Notes: a model not told the origin generated them from the letters alone. 64,000 nucleotides of DNA from Pseudoalteromonas sp. NC201 (GCF_002850255.1 NZ_CP022522.1:2169125-2233124), one strand, 5' to 3'; counted from the first letter of the stretch, positions 28,354 through 38,324 are shown. Program-made: numbers and translations.

Positions 28354-29187
28354 ATGAGCGTACAAAAATCAATTTTAATCACAGGTTGTTCTAGCGGGAT
28401 TGGTTATTACTGCGCTGTGCAATTGTCAAAAGCAGGATATCAAGTTATTGCTTCGGTTAGAAATGCAAAAGACTTGAATAAATTTGAAGGCACAAACATT
28501 CAATGTATTCTGCTAGATTTAGCATGTGAGCAAAGTATAAACGATGGCTTTAACCAAGCTTTGACAATCGCAAATGGTCAGCTAGACGCCTTATTCAATA
28601 ACGGAGCCTACGGCCAACCTGGTGCGGTAGAAGACTTGCCTACAGACGTGTTACGGCAACAATTTGAAGTTAATTTTTTTGGCTGGCATACGCTCACCTG
28701 TCTCGCAGTTGAGCAAATGCGTAAGCAAGGCGCAGGCCGCATTGTTCATAACTCATCCGTGCTTGGATTAGTCGCACTGCCATATCGCGGCGCCTATAAC
28801 GCGAGCAAATTTGCACTTGAAGGACTTACCGATACCCTACGCATGGAGCTTTCAGGTAGCAATATTCAAGTTAGCCTAATAGAGCCAGGTCCAATTTTGT
28901 CTAAATTTAGAGAAAACGCGAAACACGCCTTTTTAGCGAATATCGATCACGAAAATAGCGTACATCACGATGCATATCAGGCGCAGCTTAATCGATTAAG
29001 CTCAGAAGAAGCTCCGCAAAAATTCACTTTGGGGCCAGAAGCTGTTTATAAAGTGCTGCAACACGCGCTGAGTGCTAAGACTGCAAAGCCAAGATATTAC
29101 GTTACGTTTCCGACCTATTTGATGGGATACTTAAAACGAATATTGAGCAGTAAGATGCTGGATAAAATCTTAATAAAAAACCGCTAA
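28354..29187 (+). CDS. Short-chain dehydrogenase/reductase, YbbO-like
   Basis: From the ATG at 28354, with TAGGGA 5-10 bases upstream, the protein is 277 residues. It is a classical SDR with the cofactor motif ITGCSSGIG, NNGAYGQPG, the catalytic serine in VHNSSVLG and YNASK with the active-site Tyr/Lys. Pattern and length resemble E. coli YbbO, an NADP-dependent reductase of aldehydes or ketones; the natural substrate is unknown. The frame is open 13 codons further upstream without a ribosome site. It converges on rplT across a bidirectional terminator. Confidence 0.9.
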   Translation: MSVQKSILITGCSSGIGYYCAVQLSKAGYQVIASVRNAKDLNKFEGTNIQCILLDLACEQSINDGFNQALTIANGQLDALFNNGAYGQPGAVEDLPTDVLRQQFEVNFFGWHTLTCLAVEQMRKQGAGRIVHNSSVLGLVALPYRGAYNASKFALEGLTDTLRMELSGSNIQVSLIEPGPILSKFRENAKHAFLANIDHENSVHHDAYQAQLNRLSSEEAPQKFTLGPEAVYKVLQHALSAKTAKPRYYVTFPTYLMGYLKRILSSKMLDKILIKNR

Positions 29188-29214
29188 CGTTAGAGTTTAT
29201 AACGAATATAAAAC

Positions 29215-29241
29215 TAAAAAAGGAGCCAAAGGCTCCTTTTC
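29215..29241. terminator. Bidirectional intrinsic terminator
   Basis: AAAAAGGAGCC (29217-29227) pairs with GGCTCCTTTT (29231-29240) across a three-base loop. It ends both the SDR gene and the thrS-infC-rpmI-rplT operon. In E. coli pheST follows rplT; here the operon ends at this point. Confidence 0.85.
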
Positions 29242-29282
29242 AATACCAGATTTAGTCCTAAGACTAATTCTAGTTCCGCTTA

Positions 29283-29642
29283 TTAAGCAGCTAGACCATC
29301 TTTTGCTTTAGCAACTAGTGCTGCGAAAGCTACTTGGTCGTATACTGCGATATCAGCTAGGATCTTACGATCAATTTCAATCGATGACTTTTTAAGGCCA
29401 TTGATGAAACGGCTGTAAGAAAGACCATTTTGACGTGCAGCTGCGTTGATACGAGCAATCCATAGTTGACGGAAAGTACGTTTCTTAGCACGACGGTCAC
29501 GGTAAGCATATTGACCAGCTTTAGTTACCGCTTGGAAAGCTACGCGGTAAACGCGTGAACGCGCTCCATAGTAACCTTTAGCTTGCTTTAATACTTTTTT
29601 GTGACGTGCACGTGCAACTACGCCGCGTTTAACTCTTGCCAT
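29283..29642 (-). CDS. rplT: 50S ribosomal protein L20
   Basis: A 119-residue protein beginning [20 protein letters not shown], the invariant L20 N-terminal extension that enters the 50S subunit, with [17 protein letters not shown] in the globular part. L20 is an early assembly protein and in E. coli represses its own operon by binding a leader RNA near rpmI. It follows rpmI after 16 bases. Confidence 0.99.
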   Translation of the reverse strand: MARVKRGVVARARHKKVLKQAKGYYGARSRVYRVAFQAVTKAGQYAYRDRRAKKRTFRQLWIARINAAARQNGLSYSRFINGLKKSSIEIDRKILADIAVYDQVAFAALVAKAKDGLAA

Positions 29643-29658
29643 TTCTGATATCCTCTAT

Positions 29659-29859
29659 TTAAGCGAATGGTAACATACGATCGATTAGGCCTAGGTCATT
29701 CTTATGAACCATAGACTTAGCACGAAGGTGTAATTTACGCTTTGAAGATTTCTTAGTCAGAATGTGACGAAGATGCGACTGTTTACGCTTGTAACCGCCA
29801 GAAGCAGTCTTTTTGAAGCGCTTAGCAGCACCTCTGTGTGATTTTAGCTTATAAGCCAT
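29659..29859 (-). CDS. rpmI: 50S ribosomal protein L35
   Basis: A 66-residue basic protein, [20 protein letters not shown] at the start and [13 protein letters not shown] at the end, matching L35. The ATG at 29859 is preceded by CGGAG at a good distance. The frame is open another 20 codons upstream, but those residues do not belong to the family. It lies between infC (181-base gap) and rplT. Confidence 0.98.
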   Translation of the reverse strand: MAYKLKSHRGAAKRFKKTASGGYKRKQSHLRHILTKKSSKRKLHLRAKSMVHKNDLGLIDRMLPFA

Positions 29860-29980
29860 TTGCAATAACTCCGAATGATATTGCTTTAACACAATGTAAG
29901 TAGGCGGAGATAAACTCACTTGTAGGCCTAGCTTACTACCTAAAACCGGTGAAGGATCAATACCTTACTTTAAAACCGGA

Positions 29981-30016
29981 TAACGCAGGTGGCGTTAGCA
30001 CTTGAGACCTGCGTTA
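29981..30016 (-). promoter_or_regulatory. Hairpin in the infC-rpmI spacer, candidate L20 control element
   Basis: A perfect 10-bp inverted repeat (TAACGCAGGT at 29981-29990, ACCTGCGTTA at 30007-30016) lies in the long 181-base spacer between infC and rpmI. A repeated CCGGTTTTA (minus strand) follows downstream. In E. coli L20 binds structured RNA in this place to repress rpmI-rplT. No T-run follows the stem, so it is not a plain terminator. Confidence 0.45.
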
Positions 30017-30040
30017 AATTCGATGCGTATTATGCCGAGA

Positions 30041-30589
30041 TTAAGACTTTTTAGCAATAGGCGCCATCATCATTATCATCTGACGACCTTCTACTTTTTT
30101 CGGGAAAGACTCAACAGATGCGATATCTTCCAACTCAGTCTTGATACGGTTTAACAGGTCGATACCAATTTCTTGGTGCGCCATTTCACGACCACGGAAG
30201 CGAATTGTGACTTTAGCTTTGTCACCACCCTCAAGAAACTTGCGAAGGCTACGTAGCTTAACTTGGTAATCACCAACATCAGTACCAGGACGGAATTTAA
30301 CTTCCTTAACCTGAATTTGCTTTTGCTTTTTCTTTTGTTCTTTTTGGATTTTTGCTTTTTCAAAAAGGAACTTACCGTAGTCCATCACTTTACAAACTGG
30401 TGGTTCAGCGTTTGGACTGATCTCAACTAGATCTAGACCGGCTTCTTCCGCCATGTTTTGTGCGTCTCTTGTTGAGACAATGCCAGCTTGCTCGCCTTCA
30501 GCGTCAATTAAGCGAACTTCTTTCGCTGTAATCTCTTCGTTAATACGATTTTTCTGAGCGTTATTTTGCCCTTTTTTGCCGCCTCTAAT
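30041..30589 (-). CDS. infC: Translation initiation factor IF-3, with AUU start codon
   Basis: IF-3 prevents subunit association and checks start-codon choice. The protein contains [64 protein letters not shown] and the terminal [12 protein letters not shown]. No ATG, GTG or TTG fits the family N-terminus; the codon at 30589-30587 is ATT, preceded by GGAGG (30602-30598) eight bases away. The product from there (about 182 residues, starting [16 protein letters not shown]) aligns with E. coli IF-3, whose infC also starts with AUU. In E. coli this is the basis of autoregulation: free IF-3 discriminates against its own start codon. Confidence 0.95.
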   Translation of the reverse strand: MRGGKKGQNNAQKNRINEEITAKEVRLIDAEGEQAGIVSTRDAQNMAEEAGLDLVEISPNAEPPVCKVMDYGKFLFEKAKIQKEQKKKQKQIQVKEVKFRPGTDVGDYQVKLRSLRKFLEGGDKAKVTIRFRGREMAHQEIGIDLLNRIKTELEDIASVESFPKKVEGRQMIMMMAPIAKKS

Positions 30590-30660
30590 GGTACGTTCCT
30601 CCAAAAAATTCAAAAGTAAATGCGTGCACCAGAAAAAGTAAAGTACACGCAAGTTTATAT

Positions 30661-32571
30661 TTATAGTCGATTTTTAATCTCTTCGCTAACTTTCGCGATG
30701 AAATCGTCAACCGAGAATTTACCTAAATCTTCACCAGTACGGGTTCTTACTGCAACTTCTTGTTGCTCGACTTCTTTATCACCCACCACTAGTAAATAAG
30801 GTATACGTTTTAAAGTATGCTCGCGGATTTTAAAACCAATCTTCTCATTTCTCAAGTCGGCACAAGCTCTTATTCCAAGTTTATTCAACTTTTGTACAAC
30901 TTCGTGGACATAATCGGCTTGTTTGTCCGTGATATTCATGATCACAACTTGCTTTGGTGCAAGCCAAGTTGGGAATTGACCAGCGTATTCTTCCGTTAGG
31001 ATACCAATAAAGCGCTCTAGTGAGCCTAGAATTGCGCGGTGGATCATTACAGGGGTTTTACGCTCGTTATTTTCCGCAACATATGTTGCCCCTAAACGGC
31101 CAGGTAGTGCAAAGTCTAATTGCACTGTACCACATTGCCATGCACGCTCTAAACAGTCATATAGCGTGAATTCAATCTTCGGTCCGTAAAACGCACCTTC
31201 CCCAGGTAAATATTCAAACTCGATGTCATTGGCTTTCAAAGCATCTGCAAGTGCAGCTTCTGCTTTGTCCCACATTTCATCTTCACCGATACGTTTTTCA
31301 GGGCGCGTCGATAATTTAACAACGATCTTTTCGAAGCCAAAAGTTGAATACGTATCATACACCATTTTGATACATGCTGATACTTCGTCCATGATCTGTT
31401 CTTCTGTGCAGAATACGTGCGCATCATCTTGTGTAAATCCACGAACACGCATCAAACCATGTAGTGCACCAGATGGTTCATTACGGTGACAACAACCAAA
31501 CTCAGCCATACGCAATGGTAAATCACGGTATGACTTTAGACCTTGGTTAAAGATCTGCACGTGACCTGGGCAGTTCATCGGCTTAATAGCATACTCACGT
31601 TTCTCTGACTCAGTCGTGAACATGGCATCTGAATACTTGTCCCAGTGGCCTGATTTTTCCCACAAACCACGGTCCATCATCAACGGACCTTTTACTTCTT
31701 CGTACTGATATTCGCGTAGTTTTTCGCGAACAAAATCTTCAAGCTCACGATAAATGCTCCAGCCATCATTGTGCCAAAATACCATGCCTGGCGCTTCTTC
31801 TTGCCAATGCCACAGATCGAGTGCTTTACCAATTTTACGGTGATCACGCTTCTCAGCTTCTTCTAGACGCTTAAGATACGCCTTTAGCTGCTTTTTGTCA
31901 GCCCAAGCTGTACCGTAGATACGCTGTAACATCTTGTTTTCTGAGTTGCCGCGCCAGTATGCGCCCGCCACTTTCATAATCTTGAAGTGGTGACAGAACT
32001 TCATATTTGGTACGTGCGGACCACGACACATATCAACATATTCTTCGTGGTGATATAAACCTGGGCGGTCATCTTTCGCGATATTCTCGTCTAGGATTTC
32101 CATCTTATAGGTTTCACCGCGTGCTGCAAATGCATCGCGCGCTTCTTGCCAGCTCACCTTTTTCTTTACTACGTCGTAGTCGGTTTTTGCCAACTCCAAC
32201 ATACGCTTTTCTATCGCTTCAAGGTCCTCTTGAGTAAGCGAATGCTCTAAGTCAACATCGTAATAGAAACCGTTGTCGATAGTAGGACCAATCGCCATTT
32301 TAGCTTCTGGGAACAATTGTTTTACAGCGTGACCAATCAAGTGCGCACACGAGTGACGAATAATTTCAAGACCGTCGTCGTCTTTTGCGGTGATGATTTC
32401 AAGTGCTGAATCATTTTCGATGAGGTCACAAGCGTCAACACGAACGCCATTTACACGGCCAGCAATCGTTGCTTTCGCAAGGCCTGGACCGATGTCTTGA
32501 GCGACTTCTAGAGTAGTGACAGGGTTTTCAAAAATACGCTGACTGCCGTCAGGGAGAGTAATAACTGGCAT
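30661..32571 (-). CDS. thrS: Threonyl-tRNA synthetase
   Basis: ThrS charges tRNA-Thr. The 636-residue protein has the N-terminal TGS domain (residues 1-62), the SAD editing domain (HXXXH in [12 protein letters not shown], and CRGPHVPN), the class II catalytic core (motif 1 region and [27 protein letters not shown] for motif 2; zinc ligands C/H/H) and the anticodon-binding domain at the C-terminus. The length is close to E. coli (642). It heads the operon with infC, rpmI and rplT. In E. coli thrS represses its own translation through a leader; the 230-bp region upstream was not resolved for this. Confidence 0.98.
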   Translation of the reverse strand: MPVITLPDGSQRIFENPVTTLEVAQDIGPGLAKATIAGRVNGVRVDACDLIENDSALEIITAKDDDGLEIIRHSCAHLIGHAVKQLFPEAKMAIGPTIDNGFYYDVDLEHSLTQEDLEAIEKRMLELAKTDYDVVKKKVSWQEARDAFAARGETYKMEILDENIAKDDRPGLYHHEEYVDMCRGPHVPNMKFCHHFKIMKVAGAYWRGNSENKMLQRIYGTAWADKKQLKAYLKRLEEAEKRDHRKIGKALDLWHWQEEAPGMVFWHNDGWSIYRELEDFVREKLREYQYEEVKGPLMMDRGLWEKSGHWDKYSDAMFTTESEKREYAIKPMNCPGHVQIFNQGLKSYRDLPLRMAEFGCCHRNEPSGALHGLMRVRGFTQDDAHVFCTEEQIMDEVSACIKMVYDTYSTFGFEKIVVKLSTRPEKRIGEDEMWDKAEAALADALKANDIEFEYLPGEGAFYGPKIEFTLYDCLERAWQCGTVQLDFALPGRLGATYVAENNERKTPVMIHRAILGSLERFIGILTEEYAGQFPTWLAPKQVVIMNITDKQADYVHEVVQKLNKLGIRACADLRNEKIGFKIREHTLKRIPYLLVVGDKEVEQQEVAVRTRTGEDLGKFSVDDFIAKVSEEIKNRL

Positions 32572-32800
32572 GATAAATCCTATTTACAGTGGTGACACCT
32601 ACAATGCATCACATGTATTTAATTAATTTTAAAGTGTGCCTATCAACGCTTTTACGAATAAGCATTGTCTTGCGCGAATTATCGCGGCTCATCCGAGGAC
32701 TTTCGAATAAGAATCACTATTCTCGCGTGTTACTTGGCTAAGTGCAAGCCTAGAGCTAAAATTAATCTATTAATTTACAAAAACTATTTTGGGATTCTTC

Positions 32801-33793
32801 GTGGCCAAAAAGCGTTATCGGTTTGCAACCTTTAATCTACTAAATTTTGCAGCGCCGCCTTATTCTTTTTATCAACTTCATGAGCACTATAATGAAACAC
32901 AGTGGCAAACCAAAACTCAGTTCATCACGGGACTCATTCAGCATATAAACCCCGATGTCATTGTGTTTCAAGAGGTCTTCTCACCTGATAGCTTACAGAT
33001 GCTGTGCGAAGACTTGGGTCTTGTCCACTTTGCCACTGTAGATGCGCCAAGTCCTGATCACGTCTACCCGTCGGTACTGTTTAAACCCGTGGTCGCTATC
33101 GCATCAAAACTACCATTTAAATCCTTTGCGCCGTTAGAGCCCTGCCCCGAATTACTCGAATACCTTAATAATCAACATCAATTTAAATTCAATCGCACCC
33201 CGATAAAATGTAAATTCGACATTCCAGGCTTCGGGTTACTGGCGTGTTATGCCGTCCACTTCAAGTCTCAACGCGTGCATTCAATGGCCCACATGCTGGG
33301 AGATTCCAATCAAGATGACCCGCTACTTACATTGCTTCACGAAACCGTTGGTACGATGCAGTCGCAGATCTCACGTTCACTCGAAGCTTCCATCATTTAT
33401 TACGATGCATTAAAGACACAAAGGGAGAAACAGGCTGCAACGTTAGTGATGGGCGACTTCAATGATGCGTTAGACAGCCCGGCATTATCTTTTATGACGC
33501 AAGCCTTTCCACCCGTCCTTGCTAGTAATGGCTTTGATAGTGTCGGGTTGTTCGACAGTTTTCTTTACGCCGACAACAACCATAAAGAAAAACCAGCCAG
33601 TCATTACTATCAAGGTGAAGGTAACGTACTTGATTACATTCTTTGTTCAAAAGAATTCAATCCCAACCGAGAAACGCCCAAGGTGAAGTCGTTACATTAC
33701 TACAGTTACGATGCTCACCTTGATCCGAAGCGTATAGACGAAGATATTTGCTATTCTGACCATGCAGCGATAGCAATAGAAATAACACTGTGA
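32801..33793 (+). CDS. Endonuclease/exonuclease/phosphatase family hydrolase
   Basis: A protein of about 330 residues of the EEP (DNase I-like) fold. FATFNLLNFAAPP carries the first metal asparagine, VIVFQEVF the metal glutamate, VHFKSQR the catalytic histidine region, VMGDFNDALDSPA the D-X-N pair, and YSDHAAIAIEI the C-terminal SDH motif. All the catalytic motifs are present. Family members cleave DNA, phospholipids or phosphate esters, and the substrate is unknown. A GTG at 32801 with GGGA upstream is the likely start; the in-frame TTG at 32789 is less well placed. No signal peptide is seen. Confidence 0.88.
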   Translation: MAKKRYRFATFNLLNFAAPPYSFYQLHEHYNETQWQTKTQFITGLIQHINPDVIVFQEVFSPDSLQMLCEDLGLVHFATVDAPSPDHVYPSVLFKPVVAIASKLPFKSFAPLEPCPELLEYLNNQHQFKFNRTPIKCKFDIPGFGLLACYAVHFKSQRVHSMAHMLGDSNQDDPLLTLLHETVGTMQSQISRSLEASIIYYDALKTQREKQAATLVMGDFNDALDSPALSFMTQAFPPVLASNGFDSVGLFDSFLYADNNHKEKPASHYYQGEGNVLDYILCSKEFNPNRETPKVKSLHYYSYDAHLDPKRIDEDICYSDHAAIAIEITL

Positions 33794-33827
33794 GATAATT
33801 CAATTTTTGCATAATCTGGACACGAAA

Positions 33828-34274
33828 ATGAGAACACTTGGGGTTGAAATTTCAGGCAGCGAAGCTCTGCTTTGTATGCTAACGAAAGAAGATGATGTTT
33901 TTGATATCAGAGACATTCGTCAGCGACGCTTTACGTTAAGTAATCAAGGGACAGAACTTGATGAAATGCGCAAGTTCCAATTCGACTTTGCAAAACTAGT
34001 AGAAGATTACGGCGTAGATTCTATCGCCATTCGTCAACGCCCACACAAAGGCAAATTCGCAGGTAGTGCGGCTGGTTTTAAAATGGAAGCTGCAATCCAG
34101 TTAATTTCAGGTGTCGACGTGCAGTTACTTTCTGGCACTGAAGTAAAAGAGCAATTAAAAAGAAACCCAATTCCTGTTGACTATGAAGACACTGGGTTGA
34201 AAAAGTTTCAAGAGCAAGCTTTCATCAATGCCTATGTTTATATTCTTCGTAAAACATACGGCAAAGAAGAATAA
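33828..34274 (+). CDS. DUF3010 family protein, possible RNase H-fold
   Basis: A 148-residue protein starting MRTLGVEISGSEALLCMLTK. The pattern of an early acidic residue in GVEIS followed by ALLCML, a central RQRPHKGKFAGSAAGFKMEAAIQL, and a terminal helix recalls the DUF3010 family found in marine gammaproteobacteria; the layout resembles actin/RNase H-like folds. No function is known. The ATG at 33828 was preferred over an in-frame TTG at 33807. It lies 34 bases after the EEP gene and ends at a good terminator, so the two may be co-transcribed. Confidence 0.75.
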   Translation: MRTLGVEISGSEALLCMLTKEDDVFDIRDIRQRRFTLSNQGTELDEMRKFQFDFAKLVEDYGVDSIAIRQRPHKGKFAGSAAGFKMEAAIQLISGVDVQLLSGTEVKEQLKRNPIPVDYEDTGLKKFQEQAFINAYVYILRKTYGKEE

Positions 34275-34282
34275 TCATATCA

Positions 34283-34316
34283 AGGGCCAGCAGTTACTTA
34301 GCTACTGGCCTTTTTA
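34283..34316 (+). terminator. Intrinsic terminator
   Basis: GGCCAG (34285-34290) pairs with CTGGCC (34305-34310), extended by further partial pairing, and is followed by five T residues. It ends the EEP/DUF3010 transcript. Confidence 0.8.
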
Positions 34317-34452
34317 TTTGCTTCCACATTTATGTCCCCTGTAAATAATTCAAATATAAAATACTTGTAAAAAATTTGCTTTTATTTGATTCAGCCCTCC
34401 GCGCTTTTATGCTATTAATATAACCGTAATAAACCGCAAGGAGTGGATTTAG

Positions 34453-35640
34453 GTGTTACCTCAACAATATGGAAAAGCCGTTATTTTTTGCGCATGTTCG
34501 CTGATATCCGTAACAGCATTAGCAAATTCAAGCGCTAACCCTGCTTCCTTAATCTTTGGTGTTAACTCAGATAAACGTGTGTTTGAAAACACACAGTCAC
34601 TTGAAAGCCAAATTCCAGTCAAAGGGCATTTAGATAGCAGCTCAGCAAACATTCAATATGCAGCAACTTATCATTCAATTGTCGGCAATTATTTTGAAGC
34701 AGAAAAACTCACCTCTGGGGTGATCAACCCAGATATGTTGCTAAACGATTATCGGCTAGTTCCTGCGCTAGAAATCATAGAGCAAAAGGCTGCTGACACG
34801 CGTATCACTATGGTAAACGAGGCGTATCATAATGCTAAACACCGAGCGCTAACGATTGCCCTGTTGAAGCCTTTATATGAACAAGGCTATCGCTATCTTG
34901 CATTAGAAGCGCTTACCCCACAGGTAAGCGTTGAGCAGCAAATCAATAAACACGGCTTTACAACATATGAGCATGGGATCTACACCATGGAGGCGACTTA
35001 CGCTAGCTTGATATTTGAAGCCAAATCGCTTGGCTACGAGATTATTAGTTACGATCACGACTCACAACAAGGTAGAGCCAAAGCCGCGGCTAAACACATA
35101 AAAGAAAAGGTATTTGATAACAATCGCGATGCAAAATTACTCGTTCACCTCGGATTTTCTCAACTAGATGAACAAAACCAACTGGCAAGTGAACTCAAGC
35201 AAACATTGAAAATTAATCCACTCACCGTTGATCAGGTTCGCTTATCTGAGGTTCAATCAGTGAGTGGCAATACTCCTTTGCTCCTCGCACGAGTAGCAAG
35301 CCAATCTCAGCACTACTCTTCAGACCCGCAAAGGTTTGATCTTTCTGTGACTTGGCCCAAAACCACTAAAATCAATAATAGGCCAAGTTGGCTCTCTTCA
35401 ACGTTTGACTTACAACAACAATCACTCGGTGTATGTAAAAAGGTGTTTCCATGCTATTTAGAGCTGTCATTTTTTGTCGAGGAAGGTAATAAACTCGTCC
35501 CAATCGATAAAATTACAGTAGAAAAACCACATGATCAGGTCTATTTAAAGCACTATTCTACGCCACTGACTTTGAGTAGCTATAATGCTGTCACTGGTGA
35601 GCTCATTACACAAAAACTACTCAACCAAAAACAACTATAA
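34453..35640 (+). CDS. Exported protein of unknown function with EreA/ChaN-like motif
   Basis: A 395-residue protein starting at GTG with AAGGAG 9-10 bases upstream. An N-terminal signal peptide ends near residue 24 (TALA-NS). The central part holds NEAYHNAKHRALTIALLKPLYEQGYRYLALEAL (around residues 117-150), which recalls the E-X2-H-X4-HR metal/active-site pattern of erythromycin-esterase-like and ChaN-like proteins, with further histidines in SYDHDSQQGRAKAAA and LLVHLGFSQLDEQNQ. The C-terminal 130 residues look beta-rich, with two cysteines (GVCKKVFPCYLE) that may form a disulfide. I do not recognise a specific family; the esterase relation is tentative. The next gene, an ABC exporter, is 89 bases downstream. 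Confidence 0.6.
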   Translation: MLPQQYGKAVIFCACSLISVTALANSSANPASLIFGVNSDKRVFENTQSLESQIPVKGHLDSSSANIQYAATYHSIVGNYFEAEKLTSGVINPDMLLNDYRLVPALEIIEQKAADTRITMVNEAYHNAKHRALTIALLKPLYEQGYRYLALEALTPQVSVEQQINKHGFTTYEHGIYTMEATYASLIFEAKSLGYEIISYDHDSQQGRAKAAAKHIKEKVFDNNRDAKLLVHLGFSQLDEQNQLASELKQTLKINPLTVDQVRLSEVQSVSGNTPLLLARVASQSQHYSSDPQRFDLSVTWPKTTKINNRPSWLSSTFDLQQQSLGVCKKVFPCYLELSFFVEEGNKLVPIDKITVEKPHDQVYLKHYSTPLTLSSYNAVTGELITQKLLNQKQL

Positions 35641-35729
35641 TCATTCGTGCAAATTGAGCACCAATCTGTGACTCGCGCATTTCATACTATCAAGGTAGAC
35701 TAGCTTCTGAACAAATTTAGGGATCATCC

Positions 35730-37574
35730 ATGTATCGAGTATTTGAACGCTTTACCAAACCCTTTCCCGAGCAAGAAGTTGGTCAGCCACCACAAGGTTT
35801 GTTGGCTTTCTGTCGCTTCTATACTAAGGGAATGGAATTACCCTTGTTATTTATGTCGCTAAGTGCTGCGCTCCTCGCAATTTTGGAAGTAACATTATTT
35901 GGCTTTATGGGTGATTTAGTTGACTGGCTCTCCACTTATACACCACAAACTCTATTTGAAGCTAAACAAACCGAGTTAATTCGAATGTCTGTCATCACGT
36001 TAGTGGCGCTGCCACTGTTAGTCTTTTTTCACAGCGCCATTTTACATCAGAGTTTATTGGGTAATTACCCAATGGCTATTCGCTGGCAGGCACACCGCTA
36101 CTTGCTAAAGCAGTCTATGACATTCTATCAAGACGAGTTTGCAGGACGTATTGCAACTAAAGTGATGCAAACTGCCCTAGCCGTGCGCGAATCGGTCATG
36201 AAGCTACTCGATGTGCTGGTTTATATTTTAGTGTACTTCACCGCAATGCTCGCGCTTGTTGCAAGCAGTGATATACGTTTGATGATCCCGCTGGTTATTT
36301 GGCTTGGCTGCTATATCTGTTTCCAATTCTATTTTGTTCCTAAACTAAAACGCGTTTCTAGTGAGCAGGCTGACGCGCGCTCAGAAATGACGGGAAGGAT
36401 AGTTGATAGCTACACCAATATTTCAACTGTAAAGCTTTTCTCTTATACCAAACGAGAAGAAGAATATGCCAAAGACAGCATGGATGTGTTTATTCAACCT
36501 GTATATAAGCAAATGCGCTTAGCAACTAGCTTAAACGTTAGTATTCAAGCCTTAAATTATCTTTTGGTATTTTCCGTCGCGGCACTTTCCATCTACTTAT
36601 GGTCTTTTAATGCGATAACCGCTGGTGCAATCGCAATTACAGTTGGTTTAGCCTTACGACTAAATGGTATGGCGCAATGGATAATGTGGGAAATTAGCGG
36701 TCTATTCGAAAATATTGGTACGGTTGCAGACGGCATGAACACACTCTCAAGACCGCTTGATATTGTTGACCAACAAACAGCGCCACAGTTAGATTTTAAA
36801 GCTGGAAAAATCGACTTTTGTAACACTACCTTCGCTTATAAGCGTAAAGATGCAGCGAGACAACATAACGTCATCGACAACCTGAACCTACATATCAAAC
36901 CCGGCGAGAAAATTGGTGTAGTTGGCCGCTCAGGTGCGGGGAAGTCGACCTTAGTGAACTTATTACTGAGATTCTACGATACCGACGGCGGCAGCATCGA
37001 AATAGATGGCCAAAATATTGCGAAAGTAAAACAGGAAAGCTTAAGACGTCATATCGCCATGGTGACGCAAGATACTTCTCTGCTTCATCGCAGCGTACGC
37101 GACAATATCCTTTATGGTCGCCCTGATGCATCAGAGGAAGAATTAATAGCCGCAACAAAAGAAGCGCAGGCTTACGATTTTATCCAAGACTTAGAAGACA
37201 GTCACGGTAATACTGGCTTTGACGCACAAGTAGGTGAACGCGGTGTGAAACTATCAGGTGGCCAACGCCAACGTATCGCCATTGCCCGTGTATTACTAAA
37301 AAATGCGCCAATTTTAATTTTAGACGAAGCTACTTCAGCCTTGGATTCTGAGGTTGAGCAAGCTATCCAAGAGAGCTTAGATGCACTGATGGAAGGTAAA
37401 ACCGTTATAGCGATTGCCCATAGGTTATCCACGATTGCACAAATGGACAGACTAATCGTTATGGATGAAGGTCGGATAGTAGAAGAAGGAAGCCATCAAT
37501 CCTTGCTAGCTTTAGGTGGTATTTACGCCAAACTGTGGTCGCATCAAACCGGTGGATTTATTGGCGTTGAGTAA
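35730..37574 (+). CDS. ABC transporter, fused permease and ATP-binding exporter
   Basis: A 614-residue half-transporter of the ABCB/MsbA type. Six membrane segments occupy roughly residues 35-330; the nucleotide-binding domain (about 355-605) has Walker A GRSGAGKSTL, Q-loop VTQDTSLLHRS, signature LSGGQRQR, Walker B ILILDEATSALD and H-loop IAHRLSTIAQ. It is expected to work as a homodimer exporting lipids, peptides or drugs. The 3' end overlaps the convergent TetR gene by 17 bases, so no separate terminator fits between them. The substrate is unknown. Confidence 0.93.
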   Translation: MYRVFERFTKPFPEQEVGQPPQGLLAFCRFYTKGMELPLLFMSLSAALLAILEVTLFGFMGDLVDWLSTYTPQTLFEAKQTELIRMSVITLVALPLLVFFHSAILHQSLLGNYPMAIRWQAHRYLLKQSMTFYQDEFAGRIATKVMQTALAVRESVMKLLDVLVYILVYFTAMLALVASSDIRLMIPLVIWLGCYICFQFYFVPKLKRVSSEQADARSEMTGRIVDSYTNISTVKLFSYTKREEEYAKDSMDVFIQPVYKQMRLATSLNVSIQALNYLLVFSVAALSIYLWSFNAITAGAIAITVGLALRLNGMAQWIMWEISGLFENIGTVADGMNTLSRPLDIVDQQTAPQLDFKAGKIDFCNTTFAYKRKDAARQHNVIDNLNLHIKPGEKIGVVGRSGAGKSTLVNLLLRFYDTDGGSIEIDGQNIAKVKQESLRRHIAMVTQDTSLLHRSVRDNILYGRPDASEEELIAATKEAQAYDFIQDLEDSHGNTGFDAQVGERGVKLSGGQRQRIAIARVLLKNAPILILDEATSALDSEVEQAIQESLDALMEGKTVIAIAHRLSTIAQMDRLIVMDEGRIVEEGSHQSLLALGGIYAKLWSHQTGGFIGVE

Positions 37575-38160
37575 CGCCATTACAAAATAGCGAGACCGCC
37601 TTTTCAACTAATATATCAAGCTCTGCTTCTGGAAGCGGAGCTTGCCATTTTATAGCGCGTTCCCAATAGCCTAGCTTTTTCAGTGCGCCCCAAAAGTACG
37701 CTGCGGCAAAGTCCGCATCAAAACTACCAAGACACCCTGAATTCGCAGCATCTTCGAACCATTGGATCATCGCGGCTTCACAATGACTAAACTTTTCATT
37801 TAAATTCTGTGCTTGCTCAAAGCTACGCATCGATTCAATCATCACAATACGCGACAAACGCATATAATCCTCGTCATTCAACAAAGTCATTGCGCTTTTC
37901 GCAAGATGTTGCAGTTGCACTGAAAAGTCATAGTTTGGGATAAATTGTATCGCAGTTATCGGCTTAATTCGCTCAATTAACAGCTCAACAACGGCATCAA
38001 AGAGCTCGTCTTTGGTCGAGTAATGCTTGTATAACGTGCGCTTTGATACTTCCGCTGATTGACTGATCGACTCCATCGTCGTCGCCTGCAAGCCTTTTTG
38101 AGCGAACTCTTCTATCGCTGCACATAAAATTGACTGCTGTTTTGGTGAAAGTTGCGTCAT
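37558..38160 (-). CDS. TetR family transcriptional regulator, probable repressor of the RND operon
   Basis: A 200-residue TetR/AcrR-type regulator. The N-terminal helix-turn-helix (residues 8-55, with TTMESISQSAEVSKRTLYKHYSTKDELFDAV) is followed by a helical ligand-binding domain. It is divergent from the RND adaptor gene across a 418-bp spacer that holds three regularly spaced operator-like sites. Divergent TetR-RND arrangements usually mean that the regulator represses the pump and itself until a substrate drug binds. Its 3' end overlaps the ABC exporter gene by 17 bases in convergent orientation. Confidence 0.93.
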   Translation of the reverse strand: MTQLSPKQQSILCAAIEEFAQKGLQATTMESISQSAEVSKRTLYKHYSTKDELFDAVVELLIERIKPITAIQFIPNYDFSVQLQHLAKSAMTLLNDEDYMRLSRIVMIESMRSFEQAQNLNEKFSHCEAAMIQWFEDAANSGCLGSFDADFAAAYFWGALKKLGYWERAIKWQAPLPEAELDILVEKAVSLFCNGVTQRQ

Positions 38161-38324
38161 TTACTTATTCTGTCTTTAATTAATAGTGGGAAAAGCGAGC
38201 CATTGATAGCTGCTACTCACATGGTCAGTTGTATACCGAGAATCACCTCTCTATACAGAGATAAGCCTTCTTCGTAATAAATCAACATTCCCTTTATTTT
38301 AATCAATAAAGTCGTTAATAAAAA

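Noticed and set aside
30643..30660. A further TetR-type operator in the thrS-infC gap (GTACACGCAAGTTTATAT)
   Set aside because: Only the left half agrees with the three sites near 38325; the right arm is absent and the location is unrelated.
37558..37574. Frameshift or fusion at the ABC exporter/TetR junction
   Set aside because: Both proteins are complete for their families; the overlap is an ordinary convergent 3' overlap of 17 bp.
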